A stretch of DNA of 5,308 nt, from contig CALCJD010000068.1 of assembly GCA_937960895.1 (NCBI GenBank), positions 1-5,308 on the forward strand, read 5' to 3'. Below are positions 1-5,308 of this stretch, in pieces (the first letter of the stretch is position 1; the number at the start of each line of letters is the position of its first letter). The notes under the pieces are model-generated. The model was not told where the DNA came from. It saw nothing but the letters and a program-made list of their open reading frames with translations, and searched no databases. A program made the position numbers and the translations under genes. This stretch comes from an uncultured Spartobacteria bacterium. GTDB lineage: Bacteria; Verrucomicrobiota; Verrucomicrobiia; Chthoniobacterales; Terrimicrobiaceae.

Positions 1-40
1 CAGCGGCGGCCCCAACCTGGACAAACTCGACATTCCGTAA
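1..40 (+). CDS. 3' end of a truncated gene, possibly carbohydrate-binding module C-terminus
   Basis: The codons from base 2 read SGGPNLDKLDIP followed by a TAA stop at 38-40; everything upstream lies outside the window. The pattern G-G-P-N-L-D-K-L-x-I resembles the last beta-strand of CBM6/CBM35-type carbohydrate-binding modules, which commonly end in a 'g.NlD.i.i' motif. That would make the missing gene an extracellular glycoside hydrolase or a similar sugar-binding protein, which fits the carbohydrate genes next door. Only twelve residues are visible, so the family call is tentative, although the open frame and clean stop fit a real gene end. It converges on the regulator gene, 60 bp away. 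Confidence 0.5.
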   Translation, partial: SGGPNLDKLDIP

Positions 41-100
41 CCGTCGGAAGATCCACCCGGGCGGTTGCCTGAATGTCACGGTCCGACCCCGCCGACGGGC

Positions 101-952
101 TCAAGCCGCCCGGTGCATCCTTCGGTATGCCGCCGGGGGCAGACCGGTTCTCTGTTTGAAGCACCGGGAAAAATGGAAGCGGTCCACGAATCCCGCGGAC
201 GCCGCGATGTCTTCCAGGGTGCGGTCCGTCTGGGCCAGCCACTCGGCCGCGGCGGTGATGCGCCGGTCGATCACATACTGCGCCGGCGTGACCCCCAGCA
301 CCCGGCGGAAGAGGCGGACCAGGTGATCGCTGCTGCAATGGCAGATCGCGGCGAGATCCCCGTTGTGCAGCGAACCCGCCAGATGCCGGTCGATGTGATC
401 AAGGACCTCGCCCAGTCTTCCCGATCGACGCAGCGACTGGAGGCATTCGCGGCGCTCGTGGAGCGGCAGCGTTTCCACCGCGCGGGAATACGCGGCCTGG
501 GCCAGCGCCTGGGCCCACGACCATTCCACCAGCGGATCACCCGGGGAGGCCAGACCGGACTGCCAGCGTTCGGCCAGTCCGTCCAGTTCGCGGGACCGTT
601 CGAGAAAAAGCGGACGGGAAAACAACCGGCACTGCAGGCCGACGGGCAGGCCGGGGCATTCAAAATGAAGGTAACACTGCCAGATGGGGGCCGCGCCGGA
701 CGGGATCCGCGTTTCGAAAGTGAGCCAGGGCGGGATGAGGATGATTCGCCGGGCAGGCAGGATGTGGGTTTCCTCCGGGGTGAGAATCCGGGCTCCGCTT
801 CGGTTATTTACATAAAGCCGCCAAAAGGGACTGCAATAGTTCTGGTGATCCCAGTTATCCAACAGCGGATCCCTTCGGCTGATAATAAGGCGGGTCCGGA
901 GGGCATCCAGGGATTGTTCCGGCTGATCGACCGGCGGCGCTTCATGCGACAT
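101..952 (-). CDS. AraC-family transcriptional regulator
   Basis: A 283-residue DNA-binding regulator. The C-terminal part (about residues 180-283) is a full AraC/XylS domain with two helix-turn-helix units. The first is near 200-220 (LAAICHCSSDHLVRLFRRVLG). The second is near 246-270 and holds the family signature IAASAGFVDRFHFSRCFK, followed by a G-L-P-P-A-A-Y-R-R ending. The N-terminal part (about 20-130) looks like a cupin-type sensor, with SPFWRLYVNNRSGARI and IILIPPWLTFET; this type is common in Verrucomicrobiota and Lentisphaerota next to sugar-degradation genes. The ATG at 952-950 is the only reasonable start, because a stop lies in frame at 964-962; no Shine-Dalgarno sequence precedes it. 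The gene is divergent from the GHL6 glycosidase, which is its probable target. Ligand and operator are not known. Function class is certain, target is inference. Confidence 0.93.
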   Translation of the reverse strand: MSHEAPPVDQPEQSLDALRTRLIISRRDPLLDNWDHQNYCSPFWRLYVNNRSGARILTPEETHILPARRIILIPPWLTFETRIPSGAAPIWQCYLHFECPGLPVGLQCRLFSRPLFLERSRELDGLAERWQSGLASPGDPLVEWSWAQALAQAAYSRAVETLPLHERRECLQSLRRSGRLGEVLDHIDRHLAGSLHNGDLAAICHCSSDHLVRLFRRVLGVTPAQYVIDRRITAAAEWLAQTDRTLEDIAASAGFVDRFHFSRCFKQRTGLPPAAYRRMHRAA

Positions 953-958
953 GTCGGG

Positions 959-988
959 ATTTTACATGGATCCGCCGCAAATTGTCAT
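959..988 (-). promoter_or_regulatory. Putative sigma70-type promoter of the AraC regulator (leaderless)
   Basis: On the minus strand, ATGACA (988-983, five of six to the -35 consensus) is followed by an 18-bp spacer and TAAAAT (964-959, five of six to the -10 consensus). Only six bases (958-953) separate the -10 box from the regulator's ATG. Transcription would therefore begin at or next to the A of the start codon, giving a leaderless message. This agrees with the lack of a Shine-Dalgarno sequence. It rests on consensus matching alone. Confidence 0.35.
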
Positions 989-994
989 TCCGGA

Positions 995-1006
995 AGACCC
1001 GGGTCT
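995..1006. repeat. Perfect 12-bp palindrome, possible operator
   Basis: AGACCCGGGTCT is fully self-complementary, centred between 1000 and 1001. It lies 16 bp upstream of the preferred glycosidase start and behind the putative -35 box of the regulator. Its place between two divergent genes suits an operator for a dimeric regulator. AraC-family proteins more often use direct repeats, and a GC-rich palindrome can occur by chance. Confidence 0.3.
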
Positions 1007-1022
1007 GGCGCATCCTTTTTGC

Positions 1023-2951
1023 ATGTCTTCCACACCGGAACGTTTCCGTCAGGTTCATCTCGATTTCCACACCAGTCCGTACATCGAAGGCATCGGCGCC
1101 GCCTTTGATCCCGATCGCTTTGCCGACACCCTCGCCACGGCGTCGGTCAACAGCATCACGCTCTTCGCCAAATGCCATCATGGGCTGCTCTATTACGAGA
1201 CCGACCATGAGGCCCGGCACCCCCATCTTTCCTGCGACCTTCTCGGCCTGCAGATCGCCGCTTTGCGCAAACGCGACATCAAGTGTCCGATCTATTTGAG
1301 CGTACAGTGCGACGAATGGGCGGCGGATCACCATCCGGAGTGGATCGCCCTCGACCCGGAGGGCAGGCGCGTGGGACGCCCGCCGCTTTCCGGCGGGGAA
1401 TCCTCCTGGCAGATCCTCGACATGGCGAGTCCGTATCTGGACTATCTCTGCGCGCAAACCGAGGAAGTGCTGCAACGGTTCGCGCCGGTGGACGGCCTCT
1501 TTTTTGACATGTGCTGGGACCAGCCCAGCGTTTCGAACTGGGCCAAGGCCCGCATGCGGGAATGGAATCTCGATCCGGCCTCGGCCGAGGATCGGGCCGG
1601 TTACGCGCGGCGGCTGACCCGGCACTACATGGACCGCCTCAAGGCGCTGGCCGACCGGTACCAACCCGGGGTGCCCATCTGGTTCAACAGCCGCCCGCTC
1701 ACCGCCGTCCGCGAGGAGCAGTCCTACCTGCGGCATGTGGAGATCGAGGCGCTGCCCACCAGCTTCTGGGGCTACACGTATTTTCCGATTCATGTCCGGC
1801 TGGTCCGTCCGCTGGGACTGCCCATGATCGGCATGACCGGACGCTTCCACAAGGGCTGGGCGGATTTCGGAGGTCTGCGCACGGCGCCGTCCCTGCTCTA
1901 TGACTGCGCCCAGGCGCTCGCCCATGGGGCCGGCTGCAGCGTGGGGGACCAACTGCATCCCTCCGGTCTGCTGGACGAAGGCGCCTACACGGTGATCGGA
2001 GAGGTCTTCTCGCATGTGAAAAAATGCGAACCCTGGTGCCGCGACACCAAGGCGGTTGCGGAGATGGCGGTGTTGTTCACCGATCCCTCCACGGACACCC
2101 GGGCCGGCACAACCCACGAGGGAGCCTGGCGCATCCTGGCTCCGCTCGGGGTGCAATTCGCCTTTCTGCCTCCGGAGGAGGATTTCTCCGGATATGCGGC
2201 GGTTTACGTTCCCGAATGCGTCAAGGTGGACGCCGCCCTCGAGCAGCGTCTGGCCGAATTCGAGAAGCGCGGCGGCAGGGTCATTCAGGAAACCCCGCCG
2301 GGGGAACCGTCTCCGTTCACCAAGACGTACTGCCGGTTCGAGGAGGGGCGCGGCCAGGGCCTGCCGAAAACCGACCATGTGTTTTACGAACAGGGCATGC
2401 GCCTTGTGCCGGCTGAAACGGACATCGTGCTGGCCCGTGTGGTCGAACCCTATTTCGAGCGGACGTGGGACCACTTCTGTTCCCATGCGCAGACGCCGCC
2501 AAAGCGGGAGGTTTCCCCCTATGCGGCGGCGGTCATCCGCGGCAACCGCGCCCTCTTGGCCTGGCCGGTTCTGCGCGCCTGCGCAACACACGGCAATCTC
2601 GTCTGCCGCGAACTCGTGGCGGCCGCGCTTGAGGAATTGCTGCCCGACCGGGCCCTGCGGATCACCGGTCCTCGTTACGTCGAGGCGGTGGTGAACGAAC
2701 GCGCCGACGACACCGTCGTGCATCTGCTGAGTTTCCTGCCGCAAAAACGCACGCCCACCCTGGAAATGGTGGAGGAAACCATCCCGGCGTATGACGTGAG
2801 CATTTCCCTTCGCGTGCCGCGCAAGGTCCGCGCGGTGCACCTGCAGCCGGTCAATCAGCCGCTGGAATTTTCGCAGGAAAACGGACGGTGCCATTTCACC
2901 ATCGCTCGGTTTGACGGCCACACCATGGCGGTGGTCGAGTTCGCAGACTGA
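1023..2951 (+). CDS. GHL6-family glycoside hydrolase (GH151-like, putative alpha-L-fucosidase)
   Basis: A 642-residue cytoplasmic glycosidase. Residues about 8-330 form the GHL6 (hypothetical glycosyl hydrolase 6) barrel: RQVHLDFHTSP at the start, FAKCHHGLLYY (48-58), RHPHLSCDLLG (65-75), YLSVQCDEWAADHHPEW (91-107), DGLFFDMCWDQP (157-168) and HVEIEALPTSFWGY (238-251). D162 and E240/E242 are candidate catalytic acids, not proven. Residues about 345-545 resemble the GH42-type trimerisation domain (glutamine-amidotransferase-like fold), with the family's YFERTWDHFCSH block at 477-488. The rest is a small beta domain ending GHTMAVVEF. From memory, this layout matches CAZy GH151, where alpha-L-fucosidase activity is known; substrate here is unproven. 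No signal peptide. In-frame ATGs at 951 and 966 are possible, but would run over the divergent regulator's start or promoter, and the conserved block begins eight residues after the 1023 start. Confidence 0.9.
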   Translation: MSSTPERFRQVHLDFHTSPYIEGIGAAFDPDRFADTLATASVNSITLFAKCHHGLLYYETDHEARHPHLSCDLLGLQIAALRKRDIKCPIYLSVQCDEWAADHHPEWIALDPEGRRVGRPPLSGGESSWQILDMASPYLDYLCAQTEEVLQRFAPVDGLFFDMCWDQPSVSNWAKARMREWNLDPASAEDRAGYARRLTRHYMDRLKALADRYQPGVPIWFNSRPLTAVREEQSYLRHVEIEALPTSFWGYTYFPIHVRLVRPLGLPMIGMTGRFHKGWADFGGLRTAPSLLYDCAQALAHGAGCSVGDQLHPSGLLDEGAYTVIGEVFSHVKKCEPWCRDTKAVAEMAVLFTDPSTDTRAGTTHEGAWRILAPLGVQFAFLPPEEDFSGYAAVYVPECVKVDAALEQRLAEFEKRGGRVIQETPPGEPSPFTKTYCRFEEGRGQGLPKTDHVFYEQGMRLVPAETDIVLARVVEPYFERTWDHFCSHAQTPPKREVSPYAAAVIRGNRALLAWPVLRACATHGNLVCRELVAAALEELLPDRALRITGPRYVEAVVNERADDTVVHLLSFLPQKRTPTLEMVEETIPAYDVSISLRVPRKVRAVHLQPVNQPLEFSQENGRCHFTIARFDGHTMAVVEFAD

Positions 2952-2977
2952 AAAAAACATTCGCCCGGCCGGCCGGG
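2951..2977 (-). terminator. Possible terminator of the SGNH hydrolase gene
   Basis: Read on the minus strand, the perfect 14-bp palindrome CCCGGCCGGCCGGG (2977-2964) is followed by CGAATG and then seven T residues (2957-2951). The six-base gap between hairpin and T-run, and the short stem left once a loop is allowed (five pairs), make it weaker than a classical intrinsic terminator. It lies 50 bp past the hydrolase stop and overlaps the last base of the converging glycosidase's stop codon. Confidence 0.35.
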
Positions 2978-2993
2978 AGACGGCTCACGTTCC

Positions 2994-3018
2994 CCGGCCG
3001 CGGACCTTCCGAGGCCGG
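2994..3018. terminator. GC-rich hairpin between convergent genes
   Basis: CCGGCCGCGG (2994-3003) and CCGAGGCCGG (3009-3018) pair over ten positions with one mismatch around the five-base loop ACCTT. It lies between the 3' ends of the converging glycosidase and hydrolase genes, so it could end or stabilise either transcript. No T-run follows on either strand, so a classical intrinsic terminator is not supported. Bases 2970-2977 can also pair with 2993-3000, so competing folds exist. Confidence 0.35.
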
Positions 3019-3027
3019 ACCGGCGCC

Positions 3028-4164
3028 CTACCCCGCCACGACGCCGGCCGGACCTCCGGCCACGCAAACGCTCTCCAGGCGCAGTTCCTGGCCGTTTTTC
3101 AGCAGGGGAGCGATCTCGATTTCGTGTTCCCCTTCCAGGTCCAATCCCTCGGCCACCACCTGGACCAGGCGCATGTTTCCCTCCGCACACTGTGCCGGGT
3201 AGAGCCGGGGTTCTCCCCCGTCAATGCGCACGGCATAATCCCCGGAAGTCCGGGTTTGTTCTCCAAACAGCAGCACGTCCCCGCCGCGGAACCGGAGACG
3301 CAGCGGCCGGGCGGAGTCCCGGGCCACCAGGAGGTCATCCATCCAGCGGGAGCAGATGAAATCGTAGGCGATGGCATTCCGGTGCGGACGGCCCGGCTGC
3401 CAGCCTTCGGGCGGGCATGCGAGGGTGGTCAATCGAAACCGCCCGACGGACATGTACCAGGGATCTGACAGCATGGTTTCCGGAAGCCGACATTTCCGCC
3501 GGCTCTCCACGGCGTGGGTGAACGCGTCCCAGGCGGCTTCGGCATACAGCGCGTACCCGGCATCCCCCGGATGGGTCGGGTCGTCCGGAACGTCCCACAA
3601 AACATCCGCCGTGGTGTGCCCTTCCCGCACCCTGCGCCGCGCCAGATCCACGGCATCGGCCACGGGCAATCCATAAGCCGCCCCGATCTCCTTGTGACGG
3701 ACATCAAGCGGACGGGGCACGGGGTGCGGACCGACATCCCTTTTGGCAGGCAGGATCATTTGAACCACTGCGGCCCCGTGGAGGATCAGACGGCGGACCA
3801 GGGATTCGTAGGCGGCGACCCGATGCCGGTGCGGCGGCGCATGGGCATCGTCGTTGATCGTGAAATCCAGGAAAACCAGGTCGGGCCGGTGAACCAGCAC
3901 ATCCCGCTCCAGCCGGAAGGCCGCCAATTGCGAACCGGTCCCTCCAATGGCGGCGTCGTGAAACTCAAAACGGGCCGAGGGGTAGGTTTCCCAAAGCTTT
4001 CTGCCGACCAGCGCCCGATAGGACGTCTTTTGCGGATCGGTGGCCTGCGCGCCCCAGGTGAGGCTGCCGCCAAGAAAGGCCACCCGGAGGGTCTCCCCCT
4101 CCCTGGCACGACGGTCAAAAAGAGAAAAATCCGGAAGACGGTCGGGACAAGGAGAGGAATACAT
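3028..4164 (-). CDS. SGNH/GDSL-family hydrolase (putative carbohydrate esterase) with C-terminal beta domain
   Basis: A 378-residue esterase-type hydrolase. Residues about 24-220 are an SGNH domain with all blocks: AFLGGSLTWGA (nucleophile S34), IGGTGS (73-78, oxyanion glycine), TINDD (102-106, N104), and DPTHPGDAGY (195-204, catalytic D195 and H198). Residues about 225-378 form a separate beta-rich part, with FRGGDVLLFGEQTRTSGDYAVRIDGG as its clearest segment, as in SGNH proteins carrying a C-terminal jelly-roll-like domain. No signal peptide, so the enzyme is expected in the cytoplasm, probably removing acetyl or other acyl groups from imported sugars; substrate unknown. The frame stays open to a GTG at 4335, but that codon lies only three bases beyond the T-run of the upstream gene's terminator. 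The ATG at 4164 gives a start (MYSSPCPDRLPDF) like other family members. No Shine-Dalgarno sequence is seen at either start. It converges on the glycosidase gene. Confidence 0.88.
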   Translation of the reverse strand: MYSSPCPDRLPDFSLFDRRAREGETLRVAFLGGSLTWGAQATDPQKTSYRALVGRKLWETYPSARFEFHDAAIGGTGSQLAAFRLERDVLVHRPDLVFLDFTINDDAHAPPHRHRVAAYESLVRRLILHGAAVVQMILPAKRDVGPHPVPRPLDVRHKEIGAAYGLPVADAVDLARRRVREGHTTADVLWDVPDDPTHPGDAGYALYAEAAWDAFTHAVESRRKCRLPETMLSDPWYMSVGRFRLTTLACPPEGWQPGRPHRNAIAYDFICSRWMDDLLVARDSARPLRLRFRGGDVLLFGEQTRTSGDYAVRIDGGEPRLYPAQCAEGNMRLVQVVAEGLDLEGEHEIEIAPLLKNGQELRLESVCVAGGPAGVVAG

Positions 4165-4338
4165 GCGTCGGATGCCAAGCGATGGCCGACCATCCTCCCG
4201 ATTGATTCCCAAAACTTCAAGAGTCTCCAACAAAGAGCTGCGGTCATTCGCCCAAAGTTCCTGACCCGGCCGTCCGCCCAACCCGTCGGAGGCGCCCTCA
4301 AAACGCGCGTATCTCCGGTGCCTGACCCAAATCACCAG
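4165..4338. other. Leader region between terminator and SGNH hydrolase start
   Basis: These 174 bp lie between a strong terminator and the preferred ATG of the hydrolase, so they should hold its promoter. The hydrolase frame stays open through it, giving 57 extra codons if the GTG at 4335 is used, but the translation shows no motif I recognise. The stretch near 4201-4240 is richer in A+T than its surroundings, which suits a promoter; the best boxes there are poor. GGGAGG lies on the minus strand at 4199-4194, about 29 bases before the ATG, too far to be its ribosome binding site. Confidence 0.4.
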
Positions 4339-4374
4339 AAAAAAAGGCGGGGACCGACCAATTGGGTCCCCGCC
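4339..4374 (-). terminator. Strong intrinsic terminator of the PEP-CTERM protein gene
   Basis: On the minus strand GGCGGGGACC (4374-4365) and GGTCCCCGCC (4355-4346) form a perfect ten-pair stem around a nine-base loop, followed at once by seven T residues (4345-4339). It begins 27 bases after the TAA of the PEP-CTERM gene, the usual distance. There is no T-run on the plus-strand side, so it acts leftward only. It implies that the hydrolase downstream has its own promoter and argues against the hydrolase's GTG start at 4335. Confidence 0.93.
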
Positions 4375-4401
4375 CTCAAAATCCGTTAAAAACAGATCCG
4401 T

Positions 4402-5308
4402 TTATCGGCGAACCCTCCGCTTCAGGACAAGGGTTAAACCGCCCATCGCCAGAAGGGCCAAACCCGACGGCTCGGGAACCGGAAGGGTGGCGTTTGTTCC
4501 TATCACAACGGCACCCACGTCCCAGCCGATATAGGTAAATCCATCGACCCTTCCGTCCACCACATCCCCCAATGTCCACCCCGCCAAGTCACTGGTGGGC
4601 GCAAATTCGACCGTAAATGAATTCCCCGAGGTGCCCGCCAGATTGTAGCGCACCATCAGGCTGTCGCCTTCCAGAAAGTAGAGATTTCCCTCCTCGTAGC
4701 CGATCAGCAGATGCAGCTTGGAGGCAAGGGTTTCCCCGGCCCAATAACCGGAGCTGAATTCGGTCCAAGTGTAATCGAATTCCAAGGTGCCGCCGGGATA
4801 GTTATAAACACTTAGGGTTTGATCCTCGGGATCCCAGAACAAAAAGTTGTCGTCCCCCATTCCAAGAATGTTCGGATTAAGAAGAATGCTCTCCCCCGCA
4901 TGCGGTCCCTGGTTGGCAAGAGTCCTCGGATAACCGGACGCCAGCACCTTGAGATCCTGCCCACTGATCCACCAGTCGTCATAATAATTCCAGGTAGATT
5001 CTTCCGGATTGATCCAGTTCAGATGCCAGTCCTCGCTAACGTCCTGCGCCCTGGTCAGCCCCCCTCCCGTTCCCAGAACATAACCCGACTCCAACAAGGC
5101 CGCCCACTGCTCGGAACTGGTCATTCCCGGAAAAAGCGCCTGGGCATTCACGTCCGGAGCCGCATCATAACGAAGCTGATTCATCGTTCCTGAGGCGTAA
5201 ATCTCCTCAAATCGGTACGTGTAGGTGTTGGTCTGGGCCCGAAGACTGCCGCCCATCAAGCAAAAAATCAAAACAGCGGTCTTTAGAGCGTATTGAATCG
5301 TTCGGGAC
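4402..5308 (-). CDS. PEP-CTERM sorting domain-containing secreted protein (5' end outside window)
   Basis: At least 301 residues of an exported protein of unknown function. The C-terminus is a classical PEP-CTERM signal (bases 4405-4479): VPEPSG, a hydrophobic stretch (LALLAMGGLTLVL), then the basic tail KRRVRR. In Gram-negative bacteria this signal is processed by the exosortase/EpsH system and is often found on surface or matrix proteins. The N-terminus reads through the window edge as SRTIQYALKTAVLIFCLMGG followed by SLRAQTN: a basic n-region, a hydrophobic core, and likely cleavage after Ala in LRA. This is a signal peptide, so the true start lies just beyond base 5308; the in-frame TTG at 5271 would cut the signal in half. 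The mature part is rich in acidic and aromatic residues and looks beta-rich, with no enzyme motif recognised. Its base composition is lower in GC than the other genes here. Confidence 0.88.
   Translation of the reverse strand, partial: SRTIQYALKTAVLIFCLMGGSLRAQTNTYTYRFEEIYASGTMNQLRYDAAPDVNAQALFPGMTSSEQWAALLESGYVLGTGGGLTRAQDVSEDWHLNWINPEESTWNYYDDWWISGQDLKVLASGYPRTLANQGPHAGESILLNPNILGMGDDNFLFWDPEDQTLSVYNYPGGTLEFDYTWTEFSSGYWAGETLASKLHLLIGYEEGNLYFLEGDSLMVRYNLAGTSGNSFTVEFAPTSDLAGWTLGDVVDGRVDGFTYIGWDVGAVVIGTNATLPVPEPSGLALLAMGGLTLVLKRRVRR
4405..4479 (-). other. PEP-CTERM sorting signal
   Basis: The last 25 codons before the stop encode V-P-E-P-S-G, a hydrophobic helix of about thirteen residues, and a terminal basic cluster K-R-R-V-R-R. 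All three parts of the exosortase recognition signal are present in order and at the extreme C-terminus. It predicts that the genome encodes an exosortase, which is not in this window. Confidence 0.93.
5236..5308 (-). other. Signal peptide-coding region (partial)
   Basis: The visible residues comprise a basic segment with R and K, a hydrophobic run TAVLIFCLMGG, and S-L-R-A before Q-T-N, with cleavage predicted after the Ala encoded at 5238-5236. The cysteine in the core does not fit a lipobox (no small residue before it and it lies too early), so signal peptidase I is expected. The start codon is not in the window. Confidence 0.7.

Larger units (their letters stand above)
953..1022. promoter_or_regulatory. 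Divergent intergenic control region between regulator and glycosidase
   Basis: If the glycosidase starts at 1023, these 70 bp separate two divergent start codons and should hold both promoters and any regulator site. The region contains a sigma70-like pair facing the regulator and a perfect 12-bp palindrome at 995-1006. No convincing promoter for the glycosidase is seen: TTGTCA at 982-987 would do as a -35 element, but no -10 box lies at a suitable distance. That would suit a promoter dependent on an activator. Confidence 0.5.

Noticed and set aside
41..98. Inverted repeat CCGTCGG (41-47) and CCGACGG (92-98) between the left-edge gene and the regulator
   Set aside because: The 44-base loop and the lack of a T-run on either side make it a poor terminator; seven-base GC-rich matches are expected by chance in such DNA.
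65..1108. A 347-codon open frame on the plus strand opposite the regulator
   Set aside because: It overlaps the regulator, which has clear AraC motifs, and runs into the glycosidase in another frame. Its translation is low-information and R/G/P/Q-rich.
942..2960. A 672-codon open frame on the minus strand, exactly opposite the glycosidase gene
   Set aside because: It mirrors the glycosidase, whose plus-strand translation matches a known family from end to end. The antisense product is rich in H, R, G and Q with no domain, as expected from the complement of GC-rich coding DNA.
4202..4230. TTGGAG (4230-4225) and AATCAA (4207-4202) with a 17-bp spacer on the minus strand as the hydrolase promoter
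   Set aside because: The -10 candidate matches the consensus at only three of six positions, so it is not listed as a promoter although the location is suitable.
3514..4389. A 291-codon open frame on the plus strand opposite the SGNH hydrolase
   Set aside because: All catalytic blocks are on the minus strand; the plus-strand product crosses the minus-strand terminator and has no recognisable domain.

Overview
The window is a 5.3 kb piece of a chromosome that is GC-rich in its first four-fifths and noticeably less so in its last fifth. It carries a carbohydrate-related gene group of the kind seen in polysaccharide-degrading members of the PVC superphylum (Verrucomicrobiota, Kiritimatiellota or Lentisphaerota). 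Four things point there: a PEP-CTERM sorting signal, an AraC regulator with the 'SPFWRLY...' N-terminal sensor type, a GHL6/GH151-type glycosidase, and starts without clear Shine-Dalgarno sequences. The taxonomic placement is inference; no rRNA or marker gene is present.

Layout. Bases 1-40 are the last codons of a rightward gene whose end resembles a carbohydrate-binding module. Bases 101-952 (minus) encode an AraC-family regulator. It is divergent from a cytoplasmic glycosidase of the GHL6 (probably GH151, alpha-L-fucosidase-like) family on the plus strand, best started at 1023. The 70 bp between them holds a promoter-like pair for the regulator that would give a leaderless message, and a 12-bp perfect palindrome. 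The glycosidase converges on a minus-strand SGNH/GDSL-type hydrolase (3028-4164) across a 76-bp gap full of CCGGCC-type inverted repeats. Upstream of the hydrolase is a strong minus-strand intrinsic terminator (4339-4374). It closes the last gene, a secreted PEP-CTERM protein of unknown function that runs off the right edge of the window.

How the genes may work together. The regulator probably senses a sugar and controls the divergent glycosidase. Neither the glycosidase nor the SGNH hydrolase shows a signal peptide, so both are expected in the cytoplasm, acting on imported oligosaccharides: removal of a sugar such as fucose, and possibly of an acyl group. The PEP-CTERM protein is exported and is separated from the hydrolase by its own terminator, so it is probably an independent transcription unit. 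No mobile element, tRNA, rRNA or CRISPR array was seen. I do not see a clearly new system; the best candidates are the regulator-glycosidase-esterase group and the unclassified PEP-CTERM protein.
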